Assembly: GCF_002234675.1 (NCBI RefSeq)
Contig: NC_019862.2
Span: 30,510,389-30,574,388, forward strand
Reading direction: 5' to 3'
DNA from: Oryzias latipes
Taxonomy: Eukaryota; Chordata; Actinopteri; Beloniformes; Adrianichthyidae
Length of the DNA: 64,000 nucleotides
Both the position numbers and the translations under genes were made by a program. The notes below the pieces were generated by a model. It did no database searches. It had not been told where the DNA came from and worked only from the letters and a program-made list of their open reading frames with translations. Shown in pieces: positions 31,288 through 43,721 of the stretch; the first letter of the stretch is position 1, and each line of letters begins with the position of its first letter.

Positions 31288-34200
31288 ATGTCGAACCCGT
31301 CAGCAGACGCGGAACTTCCAGAGAACGCCGAAGTCCGAAAATTAACGGACCTGAGGGTAATCGATTTGAAGGCCGAGTTGAAGAAACGAAACCTGGACAC
31401 GACTGGGGTCAAGAGCGTGCTGTCTGAGCGTCTTAAAAAGGTCAGATACCTTTTTTTGCCTTGCATTTAAATAAATCTGACTAATGTATGAAGTTTTAAT
31501 TAAGGTCGACATTCGTCTTAATGGTGTGTACAGACGCCGAAGCATGAAGCTAGTTGTTGGGCTAACTTAGCGGCCTCGAGCTCAGCTGCATCATGTTAGC
31601 TAAGCTAGTGGCAGCCTTACTGATTTGATTAGTGGCTGCAACTCGTTTTTTTGTTTGTGCAAAATCTCAACTCTTCGGGTTTTACATTTCTGCACAAACA
31701 GGCTATTGAGGAAGAAGGTGGCAATCCAGACGAGATTGTTGTTGTCCCAGAGTCGACCCCCAAAAGAGCAAACGCTACACCCAAACGAGCTCCCAAAGGT
31801 AAGGCTCCTCCAATCCATTCTCGGGGCAGCCTGGCTCTTCCATAGTCCAGACAGGTTTCCAGCCAGCAGCCGTTTCAGTTTTCATTAGCCGTGAATCCAC
31901 TTGTTTTTCGTAACCTTTTATGTTGTAACGAGCAGAGTTAACGGAAGCGACTCCCAATTGGCTCCCCGTGATTCATACGCGTGAATCTCAGGTTCAGAAT
32001 GAAGGTAAACATGTTTAGTGTTCTGGTCAAGCAGGATGTGAAGGAACATGATCTTTGTTAAACCATTAAGACGCCTTCTTCCTGGAGTTTGCTGTTCCTA
32101 AAGATTAGATTAGATTAGATCAACTTTATAGTCATCCCACAATCATGGGGAAATTCTTTAGCAGCAAGAAAGACATTCAGAAATACAAACAGCAAAAAAA
32201 GTGGCATTCAAAGAGGATAAAGTCACCTTCAGAACAACAACATTATAGATAAATAACGTCATAGATACTCTATGACAAAGAAAATAAAATTTAAACAAAA
32301 TATTTAAGTAAAAAATACACAGAAAAAGCAACCGCTAAAGAATAAAAAAAAATATCCACGTGTTTATCGTTTCTAGAATTGAAAGATCAAAAATAGGAAG
32401 GCTATATACTGTCTTGAGTAGTGGAGAGAAAAGGTTTTGTCCAGAAGGGCTGCACGGTTTGCGATTTTAGTAATCAATATTCCGCCGATGATGATATAAC
32501 CTGTGATACATGAACAAATAGCAAAACAACTAAAGACATCATTTTCATGTCAAAGAGAAATAGTGTAGAATTTAGCTGGAGCTGAGAAACACCTGAATTT
32601 ATTTAAATTACATAATTATTTATAAGAATCTTTTCGCGTATCAAGAGGTAAATAAAGGCGTAAATGTGTCGTTGCTTACAGAAAACACAAACAGCAAAGT
32701 GCCTTTCTGTCACTAGAAGTGGCTTTCTAGGAAATTCACACCAAGAGTTTTATGATTTCATACTGAACTTTTCACACAATGGTATATTTCAGGGGTCGGG
32801 AACCTATGGCTCGCGAGCCACATATGGCTCTTTTGATGGTCACATGTGGCTCGCAGACAAATCTTTAATTATACTTTTTTTTTCATTAGTCCAGTCCTTC
32901 TCGGGCGCGATGCGATGCCAGAGGCGCGGAGTAGTATCGGTGCTTGGAGAGAAAACTATCAGTTTACTATTATCTATTATTTCACAGAGTTTGCACCAGC
33001 CGGAAACCTGTGAATTGTCGTGCCTAAAACTGCGCGCTCCCGTCTCTGAGAATGAGCGCGCATTAGCGGGGACGGGATGTGTGAGGAAGAAAGCAGAGAG
33101 TGTGTGTGTGTGTGTGTGGGGGGGGGGGCACAGCAGGTGAATCGCACAGGGATTGTAAAAACGTAAAACCCGCTGCCCGTCACTCACTGCAGCGTGTGAG
33201 TGTGTGTTTGGCTCCGCGTCTGCATGTGATCAGTCTGTCTCACATCTACAGAACTTTCAGACCTACGATCACGTTTAAAGTCTCAACGCCTGCATGAAGC
33301 AGAAACTCACCACATAACCAGACTAGACAATCAGCAAAACTACCACGAGAAATACTCATCATTTATTAGCAACAGCATAACAATGTTATTCAAAATAATC
33401 CACAGACTTATTGTACTTTAAAATTGTTGAAATTACATCAAACATTTATTTGTATATTTAGTTTTAAACATATTGTCGCGGACAGAGTTTAACTGGGTGG
33501 CTGTTGGGCCGCGTTAAAAGTTCTGGAGTTCACTAAACGCATCATGCAGAGATCTGATTGGCTTTCAGTTCTGTCACTCAGCCTGTTGTTAGGTAGTTTG
33601 GACCAATGGGGTTCAGCTATGGGCCAAATAAGGGAAATGGGAGGGCTGGAGCGGGAGCAGGGGAATATAAAGTTGGGAGAAGCGCTCTCTCTTGTCTCGG
33701 CGGGAGAGATTCAGGAGTTGCTGATTTAATTGTACGGCGTTTGTTGTGGTCTGCAGTAACCAGAATAAAGAACTTTAAAAGAGGTTAAGTCTCCGTGCCT
33801 CAGTTGGGAAAGGGACACTACATTATTGTATGGCTCTTTTGAAATTAGATTTAAAAATATGTGGCGTTTATGGCTCTCTCGGCCAAAAAGGTTCCCGACC
33901 CCTGGTATATTTGAATAAAGATTATGTTTACCACAGTCATTGCGTTTAAACAGTTTGTATATTATTCAGTAAATAAAATTAAAAAAAATCTTTTTTAAAA
34001 AGAAGACACATTTCTAAATCTGAATACATCTAAAACCCTGCAGGCGACTGAATGCATTCATGTTGGTTTCTACAAATGAGATTTGGTGTTTCTTAATAAT
34101 ATCAAATGACTGCAACCGTTTATTTTGAATAAAAGTCAACATAACTTAAATTACACTCTACATAGGAGGCACCATCTAACATTAAAGGGCTCCATCCGAT

Positions 34201-37200
34201 TGGTCAAATGCATAAACGGATTGATGTGATTTGTTAAAACACTTCCAAGATTTTTTTTAGCACATCTAAGGTAAATATTTACTGCAACGTTCGTCGTCTT
34301 TTGCTATATGCATATTGCACAGCCTGATATCACGATAACGATAAATCTGCAAGTTGTTTATAATCCACAGAAAACTACAATTCTCAGAGCCGCACTCTTT
34401 CACATTTGATATTATTAAGAAACACCAAATCTCATTTGTAGAAACCAACATGAATGCATTCAGTCGCCTGCAGGGTTTTAGATGTGTTCAGATTTAGAAA
34501 TGTGTGTTCTTTTAAAAATAAATGTTTTTAATTTTATTTACTGAATAATATAAAAAATGTTTAAACTTAATGACTGTGGTAAACATAATCTTTATTCAAA
34601 TATACCATTGTGTGAAAAGTTCAGTTTGAAATCATAAAACTCTTGGTGTGAATTTCCTGGAAAGCCACTTCTAGTGACAGAAAGGCACTTTGCTGTTTGT
34701 GTTTTCTGTAAGCAACGACACATTTACGCCTTCATTTACCTCTTGTTACTCGAAAAGATTCTTATAAATAATTATGTAATTTAAATAAATTCAGGTGTTT
34801 CTCAGCTCCAGCTAAATTCTACACTATTTCTCTTTGAAATTCACTTCTATTCCAGTGAAAGTTGTTGTAATTAAGGTTAGAAATATGCTCTTTCGTTGTG
34901 AGTTTGACAGAGACATAATGTTTAAAAACCTTTATTGTTTTTAGGTATCACGCTTGAAAACAATGAAACAGAAGACGGGTCTGTGGAGGAGGATTCTCGT
35001 GGCGAACACGTACGTTTGGATGTCGTCTCCTCTGAGTTTACACGCCGCTGTCATGGTGGCTAACAGACTAACGGGTTGAAAACGTTCCCCATCAGGAGGA
35101 GCTTCTGGATGATCCAGAGAACATGCAAGACATGGACATCCTTGACATGAATATTCTAGATGATACGGAGAACGACAGCGGCATACTAGCCGAGGATCAT
35201 CTGGATGGTGCCGAGAATTTTGACAGGGAATATGCTGCCGGGTTGGACGAAGAACACGACTTTGAGTCAGAAGAAGCAAGAGGTTTAGAGGTGAGACTAG
35301 AGCTTGAAATGAGTATCTGGACTGGAAAACAGTAAAGTAACTGCATGTTTTGTGTGTGTTTTAACAGCTGGACCACTGTGAGCTGTTGGACAAGGATGAA
35401 GATGGACAATATTTATCCTCTAATATGGTATGTCTTCTGACACGTGTAGCTGAAGCTTGCAGAGGAAGTCAAAGTGTGTTTTTCGTCATCCTAATTGACT
35501 TTTTTTCTCTTTTCTTTGGTAAGGATGGAGGCGGAGATGGGCCTGGAGAACAAACAGGTACTATGGGGGGGAAAAGTTTGGCAGAGGTGCTTTTCGTGGT
35601 GTTGGACTTGGAATGCAAACACTTGACTTGGTTAAAAAACAAGGGGAGAGACTGGAAGCCCAAAGGGAATTGCTGGCTTTGTGTTGACGATTGGTTAACC
35701 ATTATTGATCGGATCTCTTGAAAACACTGGAAACTTTTCCTGCTGTTTTGTTTTTTGTGCCAACATGACAGTGGGTGACGGTTCGATTCACAAGGGCAGC
35801 AATAACATCTTATGGTCAGGCAGGTTGCAGCTGTTCAAGGTGATTGTAGTCTTTTTAAGTTGCTACTGGAGACGAAGAGCAAAGAAGACCCCCAAAGATT
35901 TATAAAGCATTACAACTTTTTAAGGACACGAAGCCCCTGGACTTAAGCCGACGTTTTGGTCAAAACAAAGGACTCTGGAAAAGTCAAAGGCTGAAAGAAG
36001 ACGGACCGCCGCACTGTCTGCCATGTGGCTCTTTTCTGCACTGAACTCTTTGTCTGCTTTGGGACAGACAGGTGAACTGAGTGACACGGCTCACCTTGGA
36101 AGATGACCGAAAGCGTCAGTCCTCCTAGTTGCTCGGTTGTCCTCCAGCTTTTGGGTTTTCTTCCAGTCTCTTCGTTAGGGTCTTGTTCTTAAAACTTTCG
36201 GAGCACAGGCCAGTGGTCATGGCGCTCCTAATCCAGGCCTTGCCAGTTCCTCCTTTACCCATTGATGTGTTTCCGAAGTGATTAAACTATGTGCCATTCT
36301 ATTCCTGTTAAATCCGTAGAAAATGACAAAGTAGCCGGGTCTTGTTTATCTGAGCCGCTTAAAGAAGAGCCCCACCAGAGCCACGAGTCGGGCCCCGAAG
36401 AAGAGCAAGCTGCCACCGCTGGAGGGGAGGACAGTGTGTCCAAGGCTGACGCCGCCGCCCGTGGAGATGTGGGAAGCGACCAGGATAATGTGGAGACTGG
36501 AGCCAAAGAGGTTGGGGACGCACGCAAAGTCCCCGAAGAGACATTTGTCGCTGAAAACGAAAGCTCGCAGGCTGTTAGTGTAAGCAAACAGGGCGGCACA
36601 GGGGAAACTGTTGGTTCAGAAATGGGGTCTAAGAAGGGTGAGGATGAGAAGACGGAAGAGAGCGCTGCTGCGGACTCAGCCCTGAAAGAGTCGTCCTCTG
36701 TTGAGGGCGACGATCAGAAGAAGAGGTTTGTCGTTTTCTGTATACTAGAAACCACAATGGTTTATCTCTATTGCTTTGGCCCCTTTGTGTTAGCAAAATG
36801 TGGATGCTTTTTGGAGGTAAAGATGCTCTTCACATGCGTGTGTTCATGTCATTCCTAACGCTCTCCTACTTTACTTTCTTTAATGAGTAATGTATTTCTA
36901 CTCGAGTATGGTAAAGTTCTTCATATTCTGCTTAGTCCACTGCACTTTTGGAATGTGAATGGTTGCTGAAAGTGAAGTATGTGGCTCAGAAACAGGAGTG
37001 CAGACGTGTCTGGGGGGCGTTCAGATGCTAACAGCTCGCTGTCCTTCTCTCTAGCTCCGAGGACAAAGATGGAAAGGCCGAGTCAAAGGATGAAAAGGGT
37101 GAGCTGCTTTCTTCTCTGGGGTGGTTCCAGTTGTTTGTCTTTTGTTGCTCAGTGAAGTTGTCTGCGTGTGCAGCCGCTGGAGGTGGTGCTGCCGCGAGTA

Positions 37201-40200
37201 GCAGGAATCTGTGGGTCAGTGGTTTGTCCTCCACCACCAGAGCGACTGATCTGAAAAGTCTGTTCAGCAAATACGGAAAGGTTGGTCTCATCGGCACCAG
37301 CTTAAGATCCCCTCAGGCGTCGCTCGCTAAAGGGAGACGTACATCTTCTGCAGGTGGTCGGAGCAAAGGTGGTGACCAACGCCAAGAGTCCCGGCGCTCG
37401 CTGCTATGGCTTCGTCACCATGTCGTCCTCTGAAGAGGCCACCAAATGCATCGGCCAGCTGCACAGGACCGAGCTTCACGGGAAGATGATCTCTGTGGAG
37501 CGGGTGAGAGCTTTGACTGCCGTCACACGCTTCTGTTCTTCTGTGGGATTCATGTACAGATTCATAAAATGATCACTTCAATTGATACGCATTCATATCC
37601 AAGAAAAATAAAGACATCTCTGAAGTGATTTCCTGCTGAAGATTTATCGTCTGGAGCGCCTGGTTGTGTATGAAAGACTTCAGACTAATATATTTATAAA
37701 CCTCGACAGATTCATTTAAATGCGACTATAACGACTAAAAATCAAACTCATTTTAGTCATTCATTTATTCATTTTCTAATCCGTTTTCTCCCTTTTGGGG
37801 TCACGGGGCTGCTGGAGCCTGTCCTGGCCACTTGCGGGCGAAATTGTTCATTTAAGTCAAATTAAAACAAACAAAAAAAAAACTGATTGTACTTTGAAGG
37901 CAAATGTTCTAAAAATTAATTTAAAAACCTATTTTTAGGCTAAAAATGAGCCGGCGGGGAAAAAGCCTGCAGAGAAGTCCGGCACAGAGAGAAGACAGTC
38001 CACCGACTCCAAGTACGCAGGAACCCAGCTTTAGATCTTTTATCTGGTATTTTGAAGAAGGCGGGAAAGATTTTCTGTTTGTTTTAATGCGGCCCCCCCC
38101 CCCCCCCTGTTTAATTTCAGGTCTGATGGAAAGGAAGAAAAGTCTGAGGGAGAAGGAGACGGCAAAGGTTCGCCTCACTTTAAAAGCAAAGGCCTGTGAT
38201 AAGTTATTGAACATTTTTGAACAGGCGTCTCCTTCTGACCTTCCAGGGCGAAACGAGAGGACTGTGGTTATGGACAAGTCCAAAGGAGAACCGGTTATCA
38301 GCGTCAAGACCAAAAGCAAGAGCCGGGACAGGGTGAGCACTGCCGTCCAAATTTAAAATGATTCCCTCACAATTCAACTCTCAATTTATGACATTTCTCT
38401 GCAGGAAAGCCCCCCCATCAACGTTTTAGCTTTTTCTTTTTTTACACGGGGCTGCAGTTATTGTTGTCGTTTTGCAGCCCTTCTGACTGCGCCTTTGAGC
38501 GGAGATTTGACAAAATGTGCACGCGCCTAGAACCCGGTGGGGTTCTAGATGCAGTTCTAGGAACTGGGGCCAAAATTGAATGTGGCTTTAAAAAAAAAAA
38601 TCCTCTGACGAAACCAAAACGCGTACATCCGGAACATCCAAAGGAAGCTTTGAAATTATTATGGGATAGTTCCACAGGACCTACGACTTGACGGCCATGT
38701 TGTGGCAACGAGTGAAAAGTGGACCATTTCTGCACAGAATGAGAGGAAAAAAGCTTCTTTCTTTGGAGCATCCTTCACAAGTTAAATCTACAATCGCAAC
38801 CAAAGCATTGTTGACCTTTGAACTTGGGAAGAGGCTGCCATCTTAAATGCCCCCCACCCAAAAAAAGCTACATATTTAAACCCCTCCCAGGGATTTAAAT
38901 CTATCGCCTCCTAACTCCTCGAGCATCACCAGGAAGCAATTTGTGGGGGAAATCTTGGATTTAGAATTTGCAGATTTTAAACAGTGATAGCGGGGCGAAC
39001 TCACAAGAGTTGCGTTTCCCTGTTGTGAACATTAAATACACAAATCCTTGGGTGAAGCTGATCGACACCATATAAAATGCAATATTGATCATATTAGGAC
39101 GTGGTCAACAAAAACTCTCAGCTGTTCAGGTGTTTCAAAGTCATCCACCGATGCTCATGGCTTGAATGTTTTTTTTTTTTTAACTCCTGCAGAGCACAAA
39201 GAGCCGCGATCGTAAGTCCTCCAGTAAAGAAAGGAAAGACATCCTGACATTCGATCAGATCAAGAAGCAGAGGGAGCTGGAGCGGCAGAGGCAGTTCGAC
39301 AGGGAGCTCAGGGAGTGGGAACGCCGCCGATTTACGTAAGAACCTCCCGTCAGCCACACTCCAATACTCATTTCTAGTCGATGAGTGATGGCGTCCTTTC
39401 CACTGACACCATTGCTACACACAATCCATTAGATTCCTGATCCTCTGTGTTCGATGCTTTCTCTTTCAGCGATCGGGACAACCGTCCGGACCGCGAGCGC
39501 GAGCGGATCCGTCTGTTCCGTGAGAGAGAGGAAAAGAAGCACCTGCTGCGGAAGAGACACTGGCTGGAGGTAAAATGCGGCCACTTGTTGGTTGTTCTTT
39601 AGTTGGTGAGAACGTTTAGAGTCGACTTGACTTTCTTCATGTCAACACCTGTTGATCTCTGTCAGACTGAGAGGGAGCGCCTTGAAGCCGACCGCATGGA
39701 GCGGCAGTTCCTGGAGCGCGAACGGATGCGGATCGAGTACGAGAGGAGGCGCGAGCAGGAGAGGATTCTCAGGGAACGCGACGAGCTGAGGCGGCAGCAG
39801 GAGCAGCTTCGCTACGAACAGGACCGCCGCCCCTTCAAAAGGCCGTACGACATGGAGGGCAGGTAAGCTGAGACGCGGAGGTCGGGGTCTGGTGGCGAGA
39901 CGGGTCGGTGGGCCTCGCCGTCGTCGCCAGAAATGCTGAAGATGCGGCATTCTCTGCAGGAAGGAGGAGTGGCCTGACAAGCGCATGGCCATGGACGACC
40001 GTTACGGCCGTTCCGACTTCGGCCGCCAGGATCGCTACCAGGATTTTGACCACAGAGACCGGGGCCGATTCGCAGACAATCCTCGGGGGATGGGCCCCGA
40101 CAGAGACGGACAGGTAAGAAACCGAATCTTCTGAACTCATCTGCGTCTTCTGGCTGTTTGTGTGTGAAAGTCACGAGAGCTGCTTTCTGCTTTCAGCACT

Positions 40201-40775
40201 TTTCAGACAGACACAGCAGGGAGTCTTGGGGTGGGGGCTATGACAAGCGCATGAACCCCAGGTGAGTGTCCCGCCCCCCCCTGCTGGTGGGGCCTGTATG
40301 AAGCCTCGTTCAGATGCAGGAACGTCTAAAAACGATTGTCTTGTTTTGAAGGGATGGCGGCCGTGACTGGGATTCTGGTCGGAAGATGGATGGAGACCGG
40401 CCTTGGCAAGGTTTGCAGATCCAAGCAGAACCCGTTCATGTTTGAGCTGCCGTAGTTCCTTTAGGCAACATGTCTGAGCTCCAACTTTTCTACGCTTCCA
40501 GGTCGTGACGGCGCCGTGCCGGGCCAGAGCCACATGGCTCGTGGAGGAATGGCGGGGTGAGTTTTTGTCTAGTTTCCGGTAAAAGCGCCCTCCCCCTCAT
40601 TTACAGCCTGTTAGAATGATGTGTTGGTTTTCTGCCCCTCAGGCGTGGAGGCTACATGAACGCAGGAGCCTCTCAGTCGCTGTCCGGACCCCTGAACAGA
40701 ACAAATCCCATGATGCCGGGCGGCGGCGGCGGTGCTGGCGGACTGCAGGGAGGAGCGTTCGGGCGGCGTTATTGA
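31288..40775 (+). CDS. safb: Scaffold attachment factor B (SAFB family)
   Basis: Nuclear matrix protein that binds AT-rich DNA and RNA and links transcription with splicing. Twenty-one coding exons: 31288-31440, 31702-31798, 34945-35009, 35096-35290, 35368-35427, 35524-35557, 36320-36725, 37055-37098, 37174-37280, 37354-37503, 37939-38012, 38121-38167, 38247-38332, 39193-39335, 39470-39569, 39666-39862, 39960-40113, 40197-40261, 40352-40410, 40502-40556 and 40643-40775. Phases close to 807 residues. Order: SAP domain (about 18-55, [20 protein letters not shown]); an acidic Asp/Glu-rich region; an RRM (about 363-438, [20 protein letters not shown] and [12 protein letters not shown]); a Lys/Ser linker; a long Arg/Glu coiled coil ([20 protein letters not shown]); and a Gly/Arg-rich tail ending [14 protein letters not shown] is at 41055-41060. 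Human SAFB and SAFB2 are a local duplicate pair; only one copy is seen here, so I cannot choose between them. Intron 2 (3.1 kb) holds nested repeats. Confidence 0.97.
32103..32170 (+). repeat. 'TAGATTAGAT' SINE/LINE tail repeat
   Basis: Short tandem 'agatt' units run into 'agatcaactttatagtcatccc' and 'aatcatggggaaattc'. This is a widespread fish retroposon end, found here in safb intron 2. Confidence 0.55.
32790..33904. mobile_element. Non-autonomous hAT element inside the family 'B' repeat
   Basis: Ends are CAGGGGTCGGGAACC and GGTTCCCGACCCCTG, a perfect inverted repeat. An exact 8-bp target duplication GTATATTT lies at 32782-32789 and 33905-33912. The interior includes a short (TG)n run, a G run at 33119-33128 and an LTR-like block, but no transposase. 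The intact duplication and near-perfect ends suggest a fairly young insertion. Confidence 0.93.
33474..33822 (+). repeat. Candidate solo LTR, fossil
   Basis: About 350 bp with TGT...ACA-like borders, a TATA-like 'aatataaag', AATAAA in the right third and a following 'ctccgtgcctcagttggg' end. This layout fits a solo LTR of an LTR retroelement, perhaps Gypsy-type, lying within the hAT element. A clear target duplication is lacking, so it may instead be native hAT sequence. Confidence 0.35.
34404..34842 (-). repeat. Inverted partial copy of the family 'B' arm
   Basis: Reads, inverted, the same sequence as 32545-32789 plus 33905-34110. Examples are 'cattcagtcgcctgcagggttttag', 'taaacataatctttattcaaatatacca' and 'cacttctagtgacagaaaggc'. 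It has a single GTATATTT-equivalent site and no hAT insertion, so it records the state before that insertion. Confidence 0.85.
37760..37850 (+). repeat. SINE-like fragment in safb intron 10
   Basis: 'attcattttctaatccgttttctcccttttggggtcacggggctgctggagcctgtcctggcc' matches a very common fish retroposon segment. Related downstream parts occur near 60090-60170 and 60630-60800. Confidence 0.6.
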
Positions 40776-41700
40776 TCTGCTGAAACACGGACTTTGTCAG
40801 ACGGTCATTTCTCGTGGATGTGGCCATCCTGCTTTTGTACATTACGCGTGTTTATGTCATACTTTAAATCCATTTTTGATGGATTCCTCCCACTTCCTGC
40901 TTTGGGCGCCACTGTGACGCCGTGCAAACACTGACGGTGTGAAGGAGAACGTCTTCAAAGCTGTAAGAAATGTTTACCTGGACTGACGGACCTGACCTCA
41001 CCAAACGCCTCGTGTCTCCGTTCAGCTTGATCTGTTTTTTGTTGTTTTTTTTAGAATAAAGATGCTTCAGTTTTTGCTGACACGGCCTTTTTGGTTTCTT
41101 TTAATTACATCCTTTTTTCTGTTTTAAGTGTTGCTTGTTAGATCTTCCATCGAAGACTGAGACGTCGCGTGTAAAAAGTCAAAGGCGTTTTAGTTCCACT
41201 GATTATGGATGGTTCTTTTAATACTAAACTTGATTCAGAACAGTCGACATCTTGTAAAATCCACACGATGAAACAAAAATAAAAGGTTTTCCAGGATTTT
41301 GGAGTGAGTTCATGCTTTAGCACAACTTTCATCTCTTTTTTCATAGGAAAAAGTCTATTAATTAGAATTAAGTCATGCAAAGTCAGATAATTATTTTTAA
41401 AAATTAAAGGAAAGTTGTAAAATAAGAAAATTACCATAAAGTCATGCAGTCAGATCATTTAAAAAAATTAAAGTATAGTTGTAACATTAAAATAATTTAA
41501 ATAACAATTACAAGGATCGAATAAAATTAGGATCAAATAGTAAAGTTTTAAGAAAAGTAAATGACAGGTACGAAAAGTCTATGGAGCCTTTAAATGTCAC
41601 CTAAAACAAGTCACGTGGTTTGTCACAGAGGTTTCTTGATTCAGCAGTTTGGATGTCGCGTGCACCAAAAACAAAACCCCCTTTGGCGGGCTTTAGTTCC
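40776..41700. other. safb 3' UTR and AT-rich spacer
   Basis: The safb 3' UTR runs to the poly(A) signal at 41055-41060. From 41100 to 41640 the sequence is AT-rich; 41395-41440 and 41437-41490 are a loose direct duplication ('gtcatgca..gtcagat', 'aaaattaaagta.agttgta'). No gene is seen. Confidence 0.6.
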
Positions 41701-41704
41701 AGCA

Positions 41705-41822
41705 TGATGACGTCACTGCCTGAGCTTCACAGGGATTGGTCGTAATCCCGGAGGAGCGCAGCGGCACCTGCTGCAGGGAGCTCATTAGGGTGATTGGCTC
41801 CAGCTTTGGCAGAGTGGTTCAG
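41705..41822 (+). promoter_or_regulatory. Promoter-like patch with CRE and two inverted CCAAT boxes
   Basis: The palindromic CRE TGACGTCA is at 41708-41715, followed by ATTGG at 41735-41739 and 41793-41797. A short ATG-containing block ending in a GT donor lies directly downstream. The combination argues for a real start of transcription on the plus strand. Confidence 0.55.
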
Positions 41823-42519
41823 ATGTCCGGGATGGAGTTCTGCGGAGCTGGTCAGGTCAGTGGTTCTCCGGTCTGTTTGTGAAGTTCTGGTTCTCGAACC
41901 TGAACTCTAGAGTCACGCGTGAGGTTTTTGTGGGAGCTGCTCCTCAGGCCTGAGAATTTAGATGTTCCAGCACAGAGAATGTGAGTCACAGGAAAAGGTT
42001 TAGTTCCTTTTTGTAGAAAACTTTTTGCTTATGTTTTTACCCCCCCCCCCCCCCCGTTCTCAAATCAATGATCAACAATTATAGTAAACTGATCCAAAAG
42101 TAAAACATAAATGTAAGCTAAATAAATTCATGAATATATTCAGTTTTTCTTCATGATTTGGGGAACAGCAGCTGCTTTTTGCTTCCTGCGGTTGCATCAC
42201 TTGCTGTTCTTTAAGGTTAATAGACTTTAATTGGGGTTAAACTTGTTCCCTGTAGAAATATAGCTTATTGATCCTAAACATAATCAGAAAAACTAAATAT
42301 AAAATTGACCTTGAGAACAAAATCTCAATACTAAAAATATTTGCTTTACTTTAAGTAATTTGTCCAACTTCAGTCACTTGTGAATCTTTAAAAATGGTGA
42401 CTTTTTGCTTTTAATGTTTTTTGTAATGTTTTTTAATTTTAAAGTTCAACTTTAGTAATTAAAAAAATCTATTTTCAAAGCCTGCTGTGATCTTTTAATT
42501 ATGTATATTCTGTTTTTAG

Positions 42520-43060
42520 CCCAAAAAGAATCGTTTTTCCAGGACAGTGACCGTAGTTTGTTAGAAACTCTCCTCAAGGGTTGTGGGTAGGACCAATGGT
42601 GTAGTGCAACCCCGCCCCTTTTCCCATCCCCGGTACTGAGAGCTCAGCAGGGAGCTTAATTTTCTACAGATGTCCTCATCATAATGCATGACGGAGCATG
42701 TTTAAAACACCTGGAACACGAGTTTCTATGAGAAATTCCAATTTAATTGTTTTTTTCCTCCACTGTCAGACATTAGATCCATAGAGGTCTGACTCTAAAC
42801 TGGACAGCTGATTTTGCTCGCCATTTTGTTGCCGGTAAAGGTCGTGAAGGGCTGTAAGCTAGTGGGGGGGAATAGACTATGGTCACGTGCACAATTTAGA
42901 GGTGAATTTGTAATCGACTCCTGCCGTTAAGCAAAAACTGTCCTTGAAAACATTTTTTTTTTTTTTTTTTTTTTTGCTAAAACAGACAATCATAACTAAA
43001 AAGACGCTTTAAAAATGGATCAAGAGGAATTTAAATGCTGAGATGTCTGTCAGCCATGTT
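42520..43060. repeat. Dispersed repeat family 'A', two copies in opposite orientation
   Basis: 42530-42660 reads in the plus sense ('ccaggacagtgaccgtagtttg', 'caaccccgccccttttcccatcc', 'ggtactgagagctc'). 42850-43030 reads in the minus sense ('gaggtgaatttgtaatcgactcctgc', poly-T, 'gctaaaacagacaatcat', 'gctttaaaaatggatca'). The two half-copies form a large imperfect inverted repeat. Confidence 0.6.
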
Positions 43061-43679
43061 TAAAAACAGAAGAGCATTGGAAATGAGTTTTCTGGCTGAA
43101 GCAGAGCGTTGACTGTGGCTGTACTCTGACCTGTTTCCCAGGATTCCTTGCTGTCCCGGAAAAAGAAAAGTGGACCTCAAGCACACAAAGAATCAAAGAG
43201 GTAAACATTTCAAACACTGAAGGATGGCTGACCATGGAGGCTGTGGAGAACCCAGAGCCCTCATGTGACGCTGTTCTGCCATCAGCAGGATGGTGGCGCC
43301 ATAAGCGCTTCGACTAGAAATGTTCTGTAATGGTGGAGGCTAAAGACACTTCTGTTTCTATGAATAAACTTCTAAAGAACTTATTTTTTTCTTTTCTTCT
43401 CAGGAAGATCTTCAACCAGTAAGTTCTTGGTTTTTATTTTTTTAAGTGTGGCCGCTGTGCCCATCTTTCCCTCTTTCTCTAAGCTTGCATTGAAGGTGAC
43501 TTCCTTTATTTAATGTTCAGGGCAGCAGGGAGCTCTCTGCCTGGTTTGTCTTGGTCACAATGAGGTTTGAACTTATTGTTTCAGGGCCTTCTCAGCTAAA
43601 ATGTCATCTGGTGCACTAAACCTTCCTCCTGCAGGTCTTCTAGATCAGTAGATGCAGCTGAAACTTCTAGCTTCTGTCC

Positions 43680-43721
43680 TTCCTGTCTGACCTCTAAGAC
43701 CTCTAGGAGGTCAGACAGGAA
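43680..43721 (+). other. Perfect 15-bp hairpin
   Basis: TTCCTGTCTGACCTC (43680-43694) and GAGGTCAGACAGGAA (43707-43721) are exact reverse complements around a 12-nt loop. After an asymmetric internal loop the stem can be extended by about eight pairs (TTCTGTCC with GGAAACAGAA). The shape resembles a small RNA precursor or a short fold-back relic. Confidence 0.45.

Larger units (their letters stand above)
32448..34360 (+). repeat. Family 'B' element in safb intron 2, interrupted by a hAT insertion
   Basis: Starts GGCTGCACGGTTTGCGATTT and ends near 'atcacgataacgataaatc', matching block by block the copy at 7935-8323 in hdgfl2. Its left half, including 32545-32789 and 33905-34110, is repeated inverted at about 34404-34842. 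The 1,115 bp at 32790-33904 are a later hAT insertion. There is no transposase. Confidence 0.7.

Noticed and set aside
38461-38691. 76-codon open frame in safb intron 13
   Set aside because: It lacks good splice sites, breaks the safb phase and matches no SAFB sequence.
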